From the NCBI GenBank assembly GCA_041390125.1, contig JAWKQN010000014.1:1-64000 (forward strand): a stretch of DNA of 64,000 nucleotides, in the 5' to 3' direction. Below the pieces are notes generated by a model. That model searched no databases. It was not told the DNA's origin and saw only the letters and a program-made list of their open reading frames with translations. A program made the translations under genes and the position numbers. Below are positions 45,237 through 53,041 of the stretch, one piece after another (the first letter of the stretch is position 1; the number at the start of each line of letters is the position of its first letter). Source of the stretch: Gemmatimonadota bacterium. Lineage in GTDB: Bacteria > Gemmatimonadota > Gemmatimonadetes > Longimicrobiales > Gaopeijiaceae.

Positions 45237-46462
45237 TCCACGCGCTCGCAGGCGCCGTGGTGGCGGCTGCCCTCCAGACCGCTCCGGCGGCCGACTCGGC
45301 GGCGCCTACGCCTCCGCCGCCCCCGGCGGTCACCGCCGCCACGCCTCTCGTGGGCGCGGCCGTGCTCCTTCCCTTCGGCGCCGCCCACGATCCCCCCGGC
45401 GCCTCCGGCATGGCCTGGGTCTACGGGCGTCTCCTCGAGGAAGAGCTTCGGGAGGCCCTGGCCGGCAGCGCCGCCACGACCCGCGTCCGGGTCGGGCGCT
45501 TCGACACCGAGGTGACGCTCCTGGCCCCGCCCGGGACCGCCGCCGCAGACCTGGACCGGTTCCAGACGGTCGTGGATGCGCGGCGGGTGGATGGAGCGGC
45601 CCTGGAGCGCGTGCAGGCCGACCTGGTACGCCAGCTCCGCTTCGAGGAGGGAGCACCCGTCCGGACCTTCGAGGAAGAGCGGGCGGCGCTGATCTTCGAC
45701 GGGCGCTGGGGCGCGAGCCTGCAAGGCCGCCGCGCGGAGCTGGAGACCCTCGGCGCGGCCGATGTCGAGCGTTGGCGGTCGACCCCCCGGGACGAGGCCG
45801 CGGTGTGGGCCGTGGTCGCGCCGCCGGGAAGCCCGCTGGCCCGGCCCCAGCGCCCCGACTCCGGGCAGACCGCGGCCGGAGCGCCTCGCACCCGCGCCTG
45901 GAGCGAGGGCCGGCACGAGCGGCTGGACCGCCCCATCACCAACGCGTGGGTGACGGTGGACGCGCCGGTGCGAGCGGATCTGGATCCCACGGTGCTCGAC
46001 CTCTACGTGCGGCATCTCGAGGAGGTGCTCTCCCCCACCCCCCCCGATCCGGGGCTGTACTCGGCGGACGTGGAGCTGCTGCATGCCCCGGAGGGCCCGG
46101 TCCTTTCCATCACCGCCGCCGTGACCCCCGAGGCCGCGGAGCGCTGGGCGCGCCGCCTGGAGGCCGCCGTGCTGCTGGAGGACCTGGAGAGCTGGAGGGA
46201 CGAGCGCCAGTTCGCCTGGCTCCGGCGCCGCTTCCGCAACGCCTGGCTGGCCCGGGAAGCCAGCCCGGATCGGGCCGCGGCCCGCGTGGCCCGGGACCTC
46301 CGCGCCGGACGTTCCCCGCGGGTGCCGCTCGAGGCCACGCAGGCCCTCGACGCCGGCGATCTGGACGTCCTCACGGACGCCATCGGACCCACACGGGTGC
46401 TGATCTACGGCCCGGTGCTGGACCCACCGGCGGACCCCCCGGAGGCGCCGCCCCGTTCTTGA
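45233..46462 (+). CDS. Degenerate M16-like protein, second of a pair
   Basis: The 409-residue product begins at a GTG overlapping the first M16-like stop, with an export-like segment (LAGAVVAAALQTAPAADS). It repeats the M16 lobe pattern: LPFGAAHDPPGASGMAWVYG, RVGRFDTEVTLLAPP, then RPITNAWVTVDAPVRADLDP and LYSADVELLHAPEGPVLSI. It too lacks HxxEH and the distal Glu. M16 heterodimers normally have one active and one inactive subunit; here both lack the motif, which suggests a binding or chamber-forming role. A Pro/Gln spacer (RPQRPDSGQTAAGAP) lies between lobes. Confidence 0.7.
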   Translation: MIHALAGAVVAAALQTAPAADSAAPTPPPPPAVTAATPLVGAAVLLPFGAAHDPPGASGMAWVYGRLLEEELREALAGSAATTRVRVGRFDTEVTLLAPPGTAAADLDRFQTVVDARRVDGAALERVQADLVRQLRFEEGAPVRTFEEERAALIFDGRWGASLQGRRAELETLGAADVERWRSTPRDEAAVWAVVAPPGSPLARPQRPDSGQTAAGAPRTRAWSEGRHERLDRPITNAWVTVDAPVRADLDPTVLDLYVRHLEEVLSPTPPDPGLYSADVELLHAPEGPVLSITAAVTPEAAERWARRLEAAVLLEDLESWRDERQFAWLRRRFRNAWLAREASPDRAAARVARDLRAGRSPRVPLEATQALDAGDLDVLTDAIGPTRVLIYGPVLDPPADPPEAPPRS

Positions 46463-46526
46463 TCGGTCGGGAGGCGCCTTGTACCTTCGGCTCCCTGTTC
46501 CCAAAACCGAAGCATGGAGATCGCCC

Positions 46527-47297
46527 ATGGCGCGGAAGTTCATCCCGACCGCACTGCTGGCCCTCGCCGTGGTGGCGTGCGGACCGACGCAGGTGGTTCT
46601 GACGGCCGAGACGGAAGTGGAGGACCCGGAACAGGGGACCGTCAACCGTCCGCTCGCCAACCTCGAGGTGCGCTTCTACCCGTTCGATCGGGACGCGGTG
46701 TTCGACTCGCTGACCCAGTCTGCGGCGCGCCCGGAGCCGGCGATCCCCGAGGATCTCCTCCAGGCCCAGTCCGAGGTGGCTGCGGCGCAGGAGGAATGGA
46801 AGGCCGCCGAGACCGAGTGGCAGACCCTGCGCGACAACCTCCAGAGCATCAACCAGGAGCTCCAGGGGCTCAGCCGGGGCGAGACCCGCTACGTGCAGCT
46901 CTTCAACGAGTTCCAGGAGGCGGAGCGGCGTGTGGGCACGGCCCAGCGGCGCATGGAGTCCGCGTTCGAGCGGTTCACGGAACTCCAGGAGTCCACGATC
47001 CAGCGCGCCGACGAGGTCCGCCTGCTGCGTGAGCAGTGGGCCGACGAGGCCTTCGCGGAGACCGCGACCATCTTCGCCGCCAAGGCCACCGCGGCCGGGC
47101 GCGACATCCTCGCCGACACCACCGACGCCAACGGCTCGCTGACCATCGAGCTGCGGGCCGGGCAGTGGTGGGCGAGCGCACGCGAGGAGCTGCCGTTCCA
47201 GGAGCTGTACTGGAACGTGCCCTTCACCGTCGAGGGCGGCGATCCGGTCCCGGTGACGCTCACGCCGGCCAACGCGCAGCGCCGTCCCAAGCTGTAG
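46527..47297 (+). CDS. Lipoprotein with long coiled coil
   Basis: The 256-residue precursor has a lipoprotein signal (KFIPTALLALAVVAC). After a beta segment (LANLEVRFYPFDRDAVFDSL) the middle is a coiled coil of about 110 residues (QEEWKAAETEWQTLRDNLQS, RRVGTAQRRMESAFERFTEL), and the C-terminal part returns to beta strands (NGSLTIELRAGQWWASARE). ATG 46527 is chosen over the TTG at 46479 as it directly precedes the signal and has GGAGA. No family is recognised; the shape suggests an envelope-spanning scaffold. Confidence 0.8.
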   Translation: MARKFIPTALLALAVVACGPTQVVLTAETEVEDPEQGTVNRPLANLEVRFYPFDRDAVFDSLTQSAARPEPAIPEDLLQAQSEVAAAQEEWKAAETEWQTLRDNLQSINQELQGLSRGETRYVQLFNEFQEAERRVGTAQRRMESAFERFTELQESTIQRADEVRLLREQWADEAFAETATIFAAKATAAGRDILADTTDANGSLTIELRAGQWWASAREELPFQELYWNVPFTVEGGDPVPVTLTPANAQRRPKL

Positions 47298-47340
47298 GGA
47301 ACGGCACGCGGCCCGCACGGGCGGGCGTCCGCACCACGCA

Positions 47341-47370
47341 GCGGCCCCGGGGGACGATCCCCGGGGCCGC
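47341..47370 (+). terminator. Intrinsic terminator-like hairpin
   Basis: A 12-base perfect stem (GCGGCCCCGGGG, 47341-47352, with 47359-47370) closes a six-base loop 43 bases after the lipoprotein stop. The downstream TTCGCGTTCC is only partly T-rich. Confidence 0.7.
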
Positions 47371-47440
47371 TTCGCGTTCCCGGCATCCGGTCCTGCGCGC
47401 GGACGACCGGACCGGGTACGCGTAGCGTTCGCCGACCTGC

Positions 47441-47446
47441 TAGCTT
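47441..47446 (+). promoter_or_regulatory. Putative -10 element next to a start codon
   Basis: TAGCTT stands six bases before the ATG at 47453, so transcription would begin at or next to the start codon. No Shine-Dalgarno precedes the ATG, fitting a leaderless mRNA. No good -35 is visible. Confidence 0.45.
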
Positions 47447-47452
47447 GAGCCC

Positions 47453-49618
47453 ATGACCACCGCGAGCGAGCCGCAGACGGGACCGTTCCTGCACGTCGAC
47501 GACGACGGGGTCGCCGAGATCCTCTTCGACGATCCCACGCGCTCCGTCAACCTGTTCACGGAGCCCGTGCTCCGACGCCTCTCGGAGCTCCTGGACACGG
47601 TCGACGGCGAGGTGGCCGGGGGCCGCGTGCGCGGCGTCCTCTTCCGGAGCGGGAAGAGCGGCACCTTCATCGCGGGCGCGGACGTCAACGCCATCGCGGC
47701 GGTGGAGCATCCTGCGGAGGGCCAGGAGGCCGCCCGCTTCGGACAGCACCTGTTCCTGCGCGTGGACGAGCTGCCCGTTCCCACGCTCTCGGCGATCGAC
47801 GGAACCTGCCTCGGCGGTGGGGTCGAGCTCTCGCTCGCCTGCCGCCACCGCGTGGCGTCCGACAGCCCGCGCACCAGCCTCGGCCTGCCCGAGGTGCAAC
47901 TCGGGATCCTGCCGGCCTGGGGCGGCACCACACGGTTGCCGCGGCTCGTCGGCCTGCAGGCCGCGCTCGACCTGCTGCTTACCGGCAAGACCCTGGACGC
48001 TCGCCGCGCCCAGCGGCGCGGCCTGGTCGACGCCGTCCTGCCGGCCGCCGGCTTCGCCGAGGCCGCACGCGCCTTCCTCCTGGAGCGGATCGCCGGCCCG
48101 CCTCTCGCGCACAAGGACGGCCGCGGGCTGGTCACGCGCGTCCTGGATGGACCGGGGGCTCCCATCGTCCTCGCGCAGGCGCGCAAGCGCGTCCTGGCGC
48201 AGACGGGCGGTCACTATCCGGCACCGCTGAAGATCCTCGACGTCGTGCGGCGCTCCCGTGGGTCTTCCCTCCGGCAGGCTCTCGCGTATGAGGCGGAAGC
48301 GGCCGGAGAGCTGATCGCGTCGGCCGTCTCGAAGAACCTCATCCACGTCTTCCACCTACGCGAAGCGGCGCGCAAGGGGGGCTCCACCGACCCGTCGGCG
48401 ACGGCGTTGCCGGTCGAGCACCTGGGGATCCTCGGTGCCGGGGTGATGGGGGGAGGGATCGCGCAGCTGGCCGCCTACAACGGTCTGAGCGTGCGCGTGA
48501 AGGACATCCGACACGACGCCGTCGGGCATGCGCTGGCCCACGCCCAGGGCCTGTTCCGCAAGGCGGTGGAGCGGCGCAAGCTGGACCGGAGGGACGCGTC
48601 GCAGCGCATGGAGCGCATCTCCGGCGGTGTGACCTACGACGGGTTCGCCCAGGCGGACCTGGTCGTGGAGGCCGTCGTGGAGAAGATGGCCGTCAAGAAG
48701 GCCGTGTTGGCCGAGGTGGAGGGCGTGGTGCGACCGGACGCGGTCCTCGCCTCCAACACCTCCTCGCTGTCGATCGACGAGATGGCGACCGCCCTCGCAC
48801 GCCCGGAACGCTTCGGCGGGCTGCACTTCTTCAATCCGGTCCACCGTATGCCACTCATCGAAGTGGTCCGCGGTGCGTCCACGTCCGCCGGCACCGTCGC
48901 CACGCTCGTCCGGCTGTCCGTGCGGCTGGGGAAGGTCCCGGTCGTGGTGCGGGACGGGCCCGGGTTCCTCGTGAACCGCATCCTGGGGCCCTACCTGAAC
49001 GAGGCGGGTTTCCTGCTGGGTGAGGGCGCCTCCGTGGAGCAGGTCGATCGCGCCGCCCGGGCGTTCGGGATGCCCATGGGTCCGCTGCGCCTGATCGACG
49101 AGGTGGGCATCGACATCGCCCAGCACGCGGGCGCGACGCTGTTCGAGGCGCTCGGCGAGCGCATGCGTCCTTCCCCCGTGCTCGAGCGCATGGCCGCCTC
49201 CGGACGCCTGGGGCGGAAGGGCGGAGTGGGGTTCTACACGTACGAGGGGGAGCGCGAGAAGGACGTGGACGGCGAGGTCTACGGCGTGCTCGGCGAGACC
49301 GTCCCCGCGGAGCGGCGCACCCTGGAAGACGGCGACATCACCGCGCGGCTGGTGCTCACCATGATCAACGAGGCCGCCCGCATCCTCGCCGACGGCATCG
49401 TCGGTCGGGCGGCGGACGTGGATCTGGCGATGATCATGGGGACGGGCTTCCCGCCGTTCCGGGGTGGTCTGCTCCGGCACGCCGACCGTCTCCATCCGCG
49501 TGCGATCGTCGAGCGCCTGGACGAGCTCGCACGCCGCGTGGGCCCGCGCTTCGAACCTGCCCCCCTGCTCCGGGAGCTGGCTGCGAGCGACCGGTCGTTC
49601 TACACGGCTTTTCCCTGA
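47453..49618 (+). CDS. fadJ: Fatty acid oxidation multifunctional enzyme (enoyl-CoA hydratase/3-hydroxyacyl-CoA dehydrogenase)
   Basis: The 721-residue protein has the FadJ/FadB order of domains. The N-terminal crotonase part contains FIAGADVNAIAAVE, GGGVELSLACR and LPEVQLGILPAWGG with both catalytic Glu. The NAD-binding dehydrogenase part has LGILGAGVMGGGIAQ, SNTSSLSI, GLHFFNPVHRMPLIEVV with the catalytic His, and DGPGFLVNRIL. Two C-terminal helical domains complete it. The partner thiolase is not in the window. The start lacks a Shine-Dalgarno and may be leaderless. Confidence 0.92.
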   Translation: MTTASEPQTGPFLHVDDDGVAEILFDDPTRSVNLFTEPVLRRLSELLDTVDGEVAGGRVRGVLFRSGKSGTFIAGADVNAIAAVEHPAEGQEAARFGQHLFLRVDELPVPTLSAIDGTCLGGGVELSLACRHRVASDSPRTSLGLPEVQLGILPAWGGTTRLPRLVGLQAALDLLLTGKTLDARRAQRRGLVDAVLPAAGFAEAARAFLLERIAGPPLAHKDGRGLVTRVLDGPGAPIVLAQARKRVLAQTGGHYPAPLKILDVVRRSRGSSLRQALAYEAEAAGELIASAVSKNLIHVFHLREAARKGGSTDPSATALPVEHLGILGAGVMGGGIAQLAAYNGLSVRVKDIRHDAVGHALAHAQGLFRKAVERRKLDRRDASQRMERISGGVTYDGFAQADLVVEAVVEKMAVKKAVLAEVEGVVRPDAVLASNTSSLSIDEMATALARPERFGGLHFFNPVHRMPLIEVVRGASTSAGTVATLVRLSVRLGKVPVVVRDGPGFLVNRILGPYLNEAGFLLGEGASVEQVDRAARAFGMPMGPLRLIDEVGIDIAQHAGATLFEALGERMRPSPVLERMAASGRLGRKGGVGFYTYEGEREKDVDGEVYGVLGETVPAERRTLEDGDITARLVLTMINEAARILADGIVGRAADVDLAMIMGTGFPPFRGGLLRHADRLHPRAIVERLDELARRVGPRFEPAPLLRELAASDRSFYTAFP

Positions 49619-49836
49619 TTTCAAGGGGTTTTCATCGATCGACCGCGCCTCCCCGGACGCCGCGCGCGGGCGCTCCCGCAGCCGTCCGCAGGACGGGGGA
49701 GCCTGGTTTCCAGGGCCTTTCCGGAGCCCACCCTCCACAGCGCCGCGCGGTCCCGCACCCTGGATGGAGCCTCCCGGTTCCGGCCCCCGGAAACAGATGA
49801 GCACCAAAACCCCTGAAAAAAAGGGGATACGGGGAC
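49619..49836. other. First part of the gap between fadJ and the HU gene
   Basis: This is the start of a 311-base gap. It has short AT-rich patches unusual for the window: TTTCAAGGGGTTTTC right after the fadJ stop, and AAAACCCCTG followed by a run of A and GGGG near 49806-49826, forming a 9-base imperfect inverted repeat over 180 bases. A short stem CCCC/GGGG around the A run could act as a weak terminator. No ORF is supported. Confidence 0.5.
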
Positions 49837-49865
49837 TTGGCGACCGGGCCTTCATGCCCTACAGT
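49837..49865 (+). promoter_or_regulatory. Putative promoter of the HU gene
   Basis: TTGGCG (49837-49842) and TACAGT (49860-49865) are spaced by 17 bases. The predicted start is about 58 bases before the ATG at 49930. Confidence 0.55.
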
Positions 49866-49929
49866 TCCGCGACCGGAACGACCGGTCCTTGAGCGAACCA
49901 CAACGTTCGACCCGGGAGATCACACTCCA

Positions 49930-50358
49930 ATGGCGATGAAGAAAGCCGCGAAGAAGACCGCCAAGAAGGCGGCCAAGAAGGCCCCCAAGAAGGCGGCTGC
50001 CAAGAAGGCGGCGAAGAAGGCCCCCGCTCGCGCCTCGGCTCCCAAGCCCATCAAGGAGACGCTCAGCAAGTCGGGCCTCGTGTCCCACGTCAGTGAGGCG
50101 TCGGGCGTCGCTGCCAGGGACGTGCGCAAGGTGCTCGACGCCGTCGAGCAGGCCGTGGCGGGATCGCTGCACAAGAAGGGTGCGCGTGGTTTCCGTTGGC
50201 CCGGGATGTTCCAGGTGAAGGTCGTGGACGTGCCGGCCAAGCCCCGTCGCAAGGGCATCAATCCGTTCACCAAGGAAGAGCAGTGGTTCGCTGCCAAGCC
50301 CGCCTCGGTGAAGGTGAAGATGCGTCCGCTGAAGAAGGTCAAGGACGCCGCCAGCTGA
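49930..50358 (+). CDS. HU-family DNA-binding protein with Lys/Ala-rich N-terminal tail
   Basis: The 142-residue protein has two parts. Residues 1-40 consist of AKK/APKK repeats (for example KKAAKKTAKKAAKKAPKKAA), like the tails of histone H1 or mycobacterial HupB. From residue 42 an HU/IHF fold follows: IKETLSKSGLVSHVSEASGV, VRKVLDAVEQAVAGSLHKKG and FRWPGMFQVKVVDVPAKPRR. The usual arm motif is changed (RRKGINPFTKEEQW), as in the DUF-type HU of this group. The protein should bind DNA without sequence preference and compact it. It is followed by a terminator and is monocistronic. Confidence 0.92.
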   Translation: MAMKKAAKKTAKKAAKKAPKKAAAKKAAKKAPARASAPKPIKETLSKSGLVSHVSEASGVAARDVRKVLDAVEQAVAGSLHKKGARGFRWPGMFQVKVVDVPAKPRRKGINPFTKEEQWFAAKPASVKVKMRPLKKVKDAAS

Positions 50359-50388
50359 TCGGATTCGCGGGATCGACCCGATCCCACT

Positions 50389-50424
50389 GGAGCCGGAGCT
50401 CGCCGCCGGGCGGGCTCCGGCTCC
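50389..50424 (+). terminator. Intrinsic terminator after the HU gene
   Basis: An 11-base perfect stem (GGAGCCGGAGC at 50389-50399 with 50414-50424) encloses a 14-base loop; GTTGCGTTG follows. Confidence 0.7.
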
Positions 50425-50430
50425 GTTGCG

Positions 50431-50459
50431 TTGACGCCGGGCCGCGGCGCTGGTAATTC
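50431..50459 (+). promoter_or_regulatory. Putative promoter of the DUF402 gene
   Basis: TTGACG (50431-50436) and TAATTC (50454-50459) are spaced by 17 bases, just after the HU terminator. The predicted start is about 68 bases before the ATG at 50534. Confidence 0.55.
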
Positions 50460-50533
50460 ACGGTCCAGGCTGACGCAGACACCGCAGGTCTCCCGCGCGT
50501 CCCCCCGCGTGCGTGGCACAGGAACCGCCTCGC

Positions 50534-51067
50534 ATGTCCGATCCCGGCCAGGTCCGCATCCACTACCTCCGCCTGCCCGACCGCGAGCAGGTGTACGTGC
50601 AGCGCATGGTCTACGACGGCGACGACGTCAAGATCACGCTCGCCGAGGAGGTGGACGTGCCCGCCAAACGGGTCCGCGGCGATCTGGCGATGGAGCCCGG
50701 ATCGGACGTCGTGTGGTTCACCTTCCCCGGCGCATGGCACGACATCGGTCGCTTCTACCTGACCGACCACACCTTCGCGGGCTTCTACGCCAACATCCTC
50801 ACTCCCGCGCGTTTCGAGGAAGAGGGTCGCTGGTCCACGACGGACCTGTTCCTCGACGTCTGGATGTCGCCGGACGGCCGGCTCACCGTGCTGGACGAGG
50901 ACCAGTTCCTGGCAGCCGTCCAGCGGGGCGACATCGCGCCCGACGTGGCCGAGCGTGCGCTGAAGGAGCTGGACGACATCCGGGCCGCGGCGCGCGACGG
51001 CACCTGGCCGCCGCCGGTGGTCCGGGAGTGGGACCTGGAGCGGGCCCTCAGGGAGTCGTTCTGGTGA
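50534..51067 (+). CDS. DUF402 domain protein
   Basis: The 177-residue protein has the DUF402 core: PGAWHDIGRFYLTDHTFAG, YANILTPARFEEEG, TDLFLDVWMSPDGRLTVLDE and DQFLAAVQRGDI. The domain is found in archaeal FAU-1 RNA-binding proteins and in SC4828-type nucleotide phosphatases of Gram-positive bacteria. It probably hydrolyses or binds nucleotides; which one is not clear. ATG at 50534 is favoured over a GTG seven codons upstream. Its last 20 bases overlap the convergent VKOR gene. Confidence 0.85.
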   Translation: MSDPGQVRIHYLRLPDREQVYVQRMVYDGDDVKITLAEEVDVPAKRVRGDLAMEPGSDVVWFTFPGAWHDIGRFYLTDHTFAGFYANILTPARFEEEGRWSTTDLFLDVWMSPDGRLTVLDEDQFLAAVQRGDIAPDVAERALKELDDIRAAARDGTWPPPVVREWDLERALRESFW

Positions 51068-51491
51068 GCCGTCGCGCCTCGGGGAGCGCAGCCAGGAAGA
51101 CCAGGGAGATGATCACGGCGGACAGGACGCACCACTGACACCAGGCGTGGATGACGAACGCCTCCAGCCAGGTGAGCCACCCCGAGAAGAGCACGCCCAG
51201 GAGACTCCCGCCGAACAGACCCAGCGCCACCCCCCGCCGGGCGGCGAAGGAGGGCTGGAGGCCGACGAGCGCCAGGACCAGCAGCGCCAGGTAGCCGGCC
51301 AATCCGATGGCCGAGACGGGGATGCCCCCCAGCGTGGCCCATTGGCTCGCCTGCACGGTGCCGCAGTCGCCCACGCCACACTGGATCGGCCCGGTCAGGC
51401 CGAGGTTGTGGGCGAAGAGGTACAGCGCGACGAAGAATCCGATCAGGGCCAGCATGGCGATGGCCATGCGGTTCCTGGGCGGTGCGCTCAT
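51048..51491 (-). CDS. Vitamin K epoxide reductase (VKOR) family protein
   Basis: Bacterial VKOR re-oxidises DsbA-like proteins and passes electrons to quinone, replacing DsbB. The 147-residue protein has four or five membrane helices. The loop Cys pair (Cys38, Cys43 in IQCGVGDCGTV), the conserved Ser60 in GIPVS, and the active-site CxxC (Cys118, Cys121 in HAWCQWC) are all present. It overlaps the DsbA-like gene (ATGA), so the pair forms a complete disulfide-forming module. Confidence 0.92.
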   Translation of the reverse strand: MSAPPRNRMAIAMLALIGFFVALYLFAHNLGLTGPIQCGVGDCGTVQASQWATLGGIPVSAIGLAGYLALLVLALVGLQPSFAARRGVALGLFGGSLLGVLFSGWLTWLEAFVIHAWCQWCVLSAVIISLVFLAALPEARRLTRTTP

Positions 51492-52198
51492 GACTCCCCG
51501 AGCAGCTCCTCGACGACGGCGCTGATGCCCGCGTAGTCCTGCGAGCCCGGCCGGATGGCGCGCCCCCCGCCGGAGCTGACGAGCACGGTGGGCGTGCCGC
51601 CCACGCCGAGCTCCTGACCCAGGCGCATCTGCGCGGTCACGATGTCGGCGTACTTCTCGCTGCGCACGCAGTCCTCGAAGTCACCCCCGTCCGCGCCCAG
51701 CGCTTCGGCCATGCTGCGGAACTGACCGATGGGCGAACCGAGGTTCGACCACACCGCCTGGTTGTCGAAGAGCGACTTGTGGTACTCCCAGTAGATGTCC
51801 TGCTCGGCGGCGCAGCGCGACGAGCGGGCCGCCAGGAATGCATTGGGATGCGCCTGGGTGATGGGCCAGTCGTAGTAGACGAAGCGCGCCTTGCCGGTCT
51901 GGATGTAGTTCACGTCGATCAGGTTCTTGACCTGCTGGAACCAGATGCGACAGGACGGGCACTGGAAGTCCCCGAACTCCCAGATGGTGACCGGCGCGTC
52001 GGGATTGCCCAGCACCATCCCCTGGGCCATCTCGATGAGGCGAGCCTGGTCGTCCAGACCTTCCACCTCGACGGGGGCCGCGGCCGTGCCGCCCTTGGAG
52101 GCGACCTGGTAGCCCACGATGGCGATCCCGGCGACGGCCACCACCGCCAGGATCGCGTAGAACCGGCTCATGCCGCCGCTCTTCTGCGCTCTAGCCAC
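51488..52198 (-). CDS. DsbA-like thiol-disulfide oxidoreductase
   Basis: The 236-residue membrane-anchored protein has an N-terminal helix (FYAILAVVAVAGIAIVGYQV) and a DsbA/DsbG thioredoxin fold. The active site is CPSC (Cys80, Cys83, in FGDFQCPSC). The cis-Pro loop is GVGGTPTVLV. VKNLIDVNYIQTGKARFVYY and a helical insertion match the group fused or linked to VKOR. Start at GTG 52198 has GGAGG ten bases upstream; ATG at 52171 is an alternative. It should oxidise cysteines of exported proteins, with VKOR regenerating it. Confidence 0.9.
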   Translation of the reverse strand: MARAQKSGGMSRFYAILAVVAVAGIAIVGYQVASKGGTAAAPVEVEGLDDQARLIEMAQGMVLGNPDAPVTIWEFGDFQCPSCRIWFQQVKNLIDVNYIQTGKARFVYYDWPITQAHPNAFLAARSSRCAAEQDIYWEYHKSLFDNQAVWSNLGSPIGQFRSMAEALGADGGDFEDCVRSEKYADIVTAQMRLGQELGVGGTPTVLVSSGGGRAIRPGSQDYAGISAVVEELLGES

Positions 52199-52345
52199 GT
52201 CCGCTGCTCCTCCAGGTACACGTGTGGGCCTTCCGCACGCGGAGGGCACCGACGTTCATCCAGGTAAAGGTGACCGACCGACGCTCCCTCAGCAACCGAC
52301 CGGAGGCACGGGGAGGGAACGGTGGGCCCTCGAGGGTATGCCGCG

Positions 52346-53041
52346 TCAGCTGGCCAGGACGGCCCGCACCGACGCCTCGACGTCCTCGAAGCTCTCCAGC
52401 ACATGGTGGGCGCCGCAGCCGGCCAGGTCTTCGGCCGAATAGCTCCCCGTGCACACCGCCACGGTGCGGGCGCCGAACCACCGGCCGCATTCGACATCCC
52501 GGGGCGTGTCTCCCACGACCACCACGGCGTCGGGCTGGAAATCGACGCCCCAGTGCCGCTGGGCGCGATCTACCGCGATCCCGGGAAGGTGGTTCCGGTG
52601 CTCGTGGTCCGACCCGTATCCGCCGACCGGGAACCAGGACTCGAGCCCGACGGAGCGCAGCTTGAGCCACGCACCTCGTTCGACGTTCCCCGTCACCAGG
52701 CCCAACGCCACGTCCGGCTCTTCCGCCAGATGCTCCACCAGGTCGCGGGCGCCGGTCAGGAGGTCCATGGGGTGCCCCGCCAGCCCCGCTTCCAGGCCCG
52801 CCAGGTAGGCGTCCCAGAGGTCCGGCAGACCTCGATCCACGGCCGGAGCGTCCAGACCGGCCTCGACGAGCAGCTCGCGGGCGATCTGCGGGTCGGTCTT
52901 GCCCGAGAAGGAGTGCGTGTCGATGGGGCCGGTGGTGCCGAACACGCGCAGGAGCGCGTCGCGGAACGCCGGCTTGGCCGGCCCTCCCCGCACCAGGGTT
53001 CCGTCGATGTCGAACAGGACCAGGCTCTTCACACCACTCAT
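52346..53041 (-). CDS. HAD-superfamily hydrolase (Gph-like)
   Basis: The 231-residue phosphatase has motif I LVLFDIDGTLV (Asp11, Asp13), motif II LGLVTGNVE, and motifs III/IV with GVDFQPDAVVVVGDTPRDVE. The helical cap between residues 20 and 90 puts it with the phosphoglycolate phosphatase/beta-phosphoglucomutase type. The substrate cannot be decided. Its ATG overlaps the stop of the P1 peptidase gene (ATGA). Confidence 0.88.
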   Translation of the reverse strand: MSGVKSLVLFDIDGTLVRGGPAKPAFRDALLRVFGTTGPIDTHSFSGKTDPQIARELLVEAGLDAPAVDRGLPDLWDAYLAGLEAGLAGHPMDLLTGARDLVEHLAEEPDVALGLVTGNVERGAWLKLRSVGLESWFPVGGYGSDHEHRNHLPGIAVDRAQRHWGVDFQPDAVVVVGDTPRDVECGRWFGARTVAVCTGSYSAEDLAGCGAHHVLESFEDVEASVRAVLAS

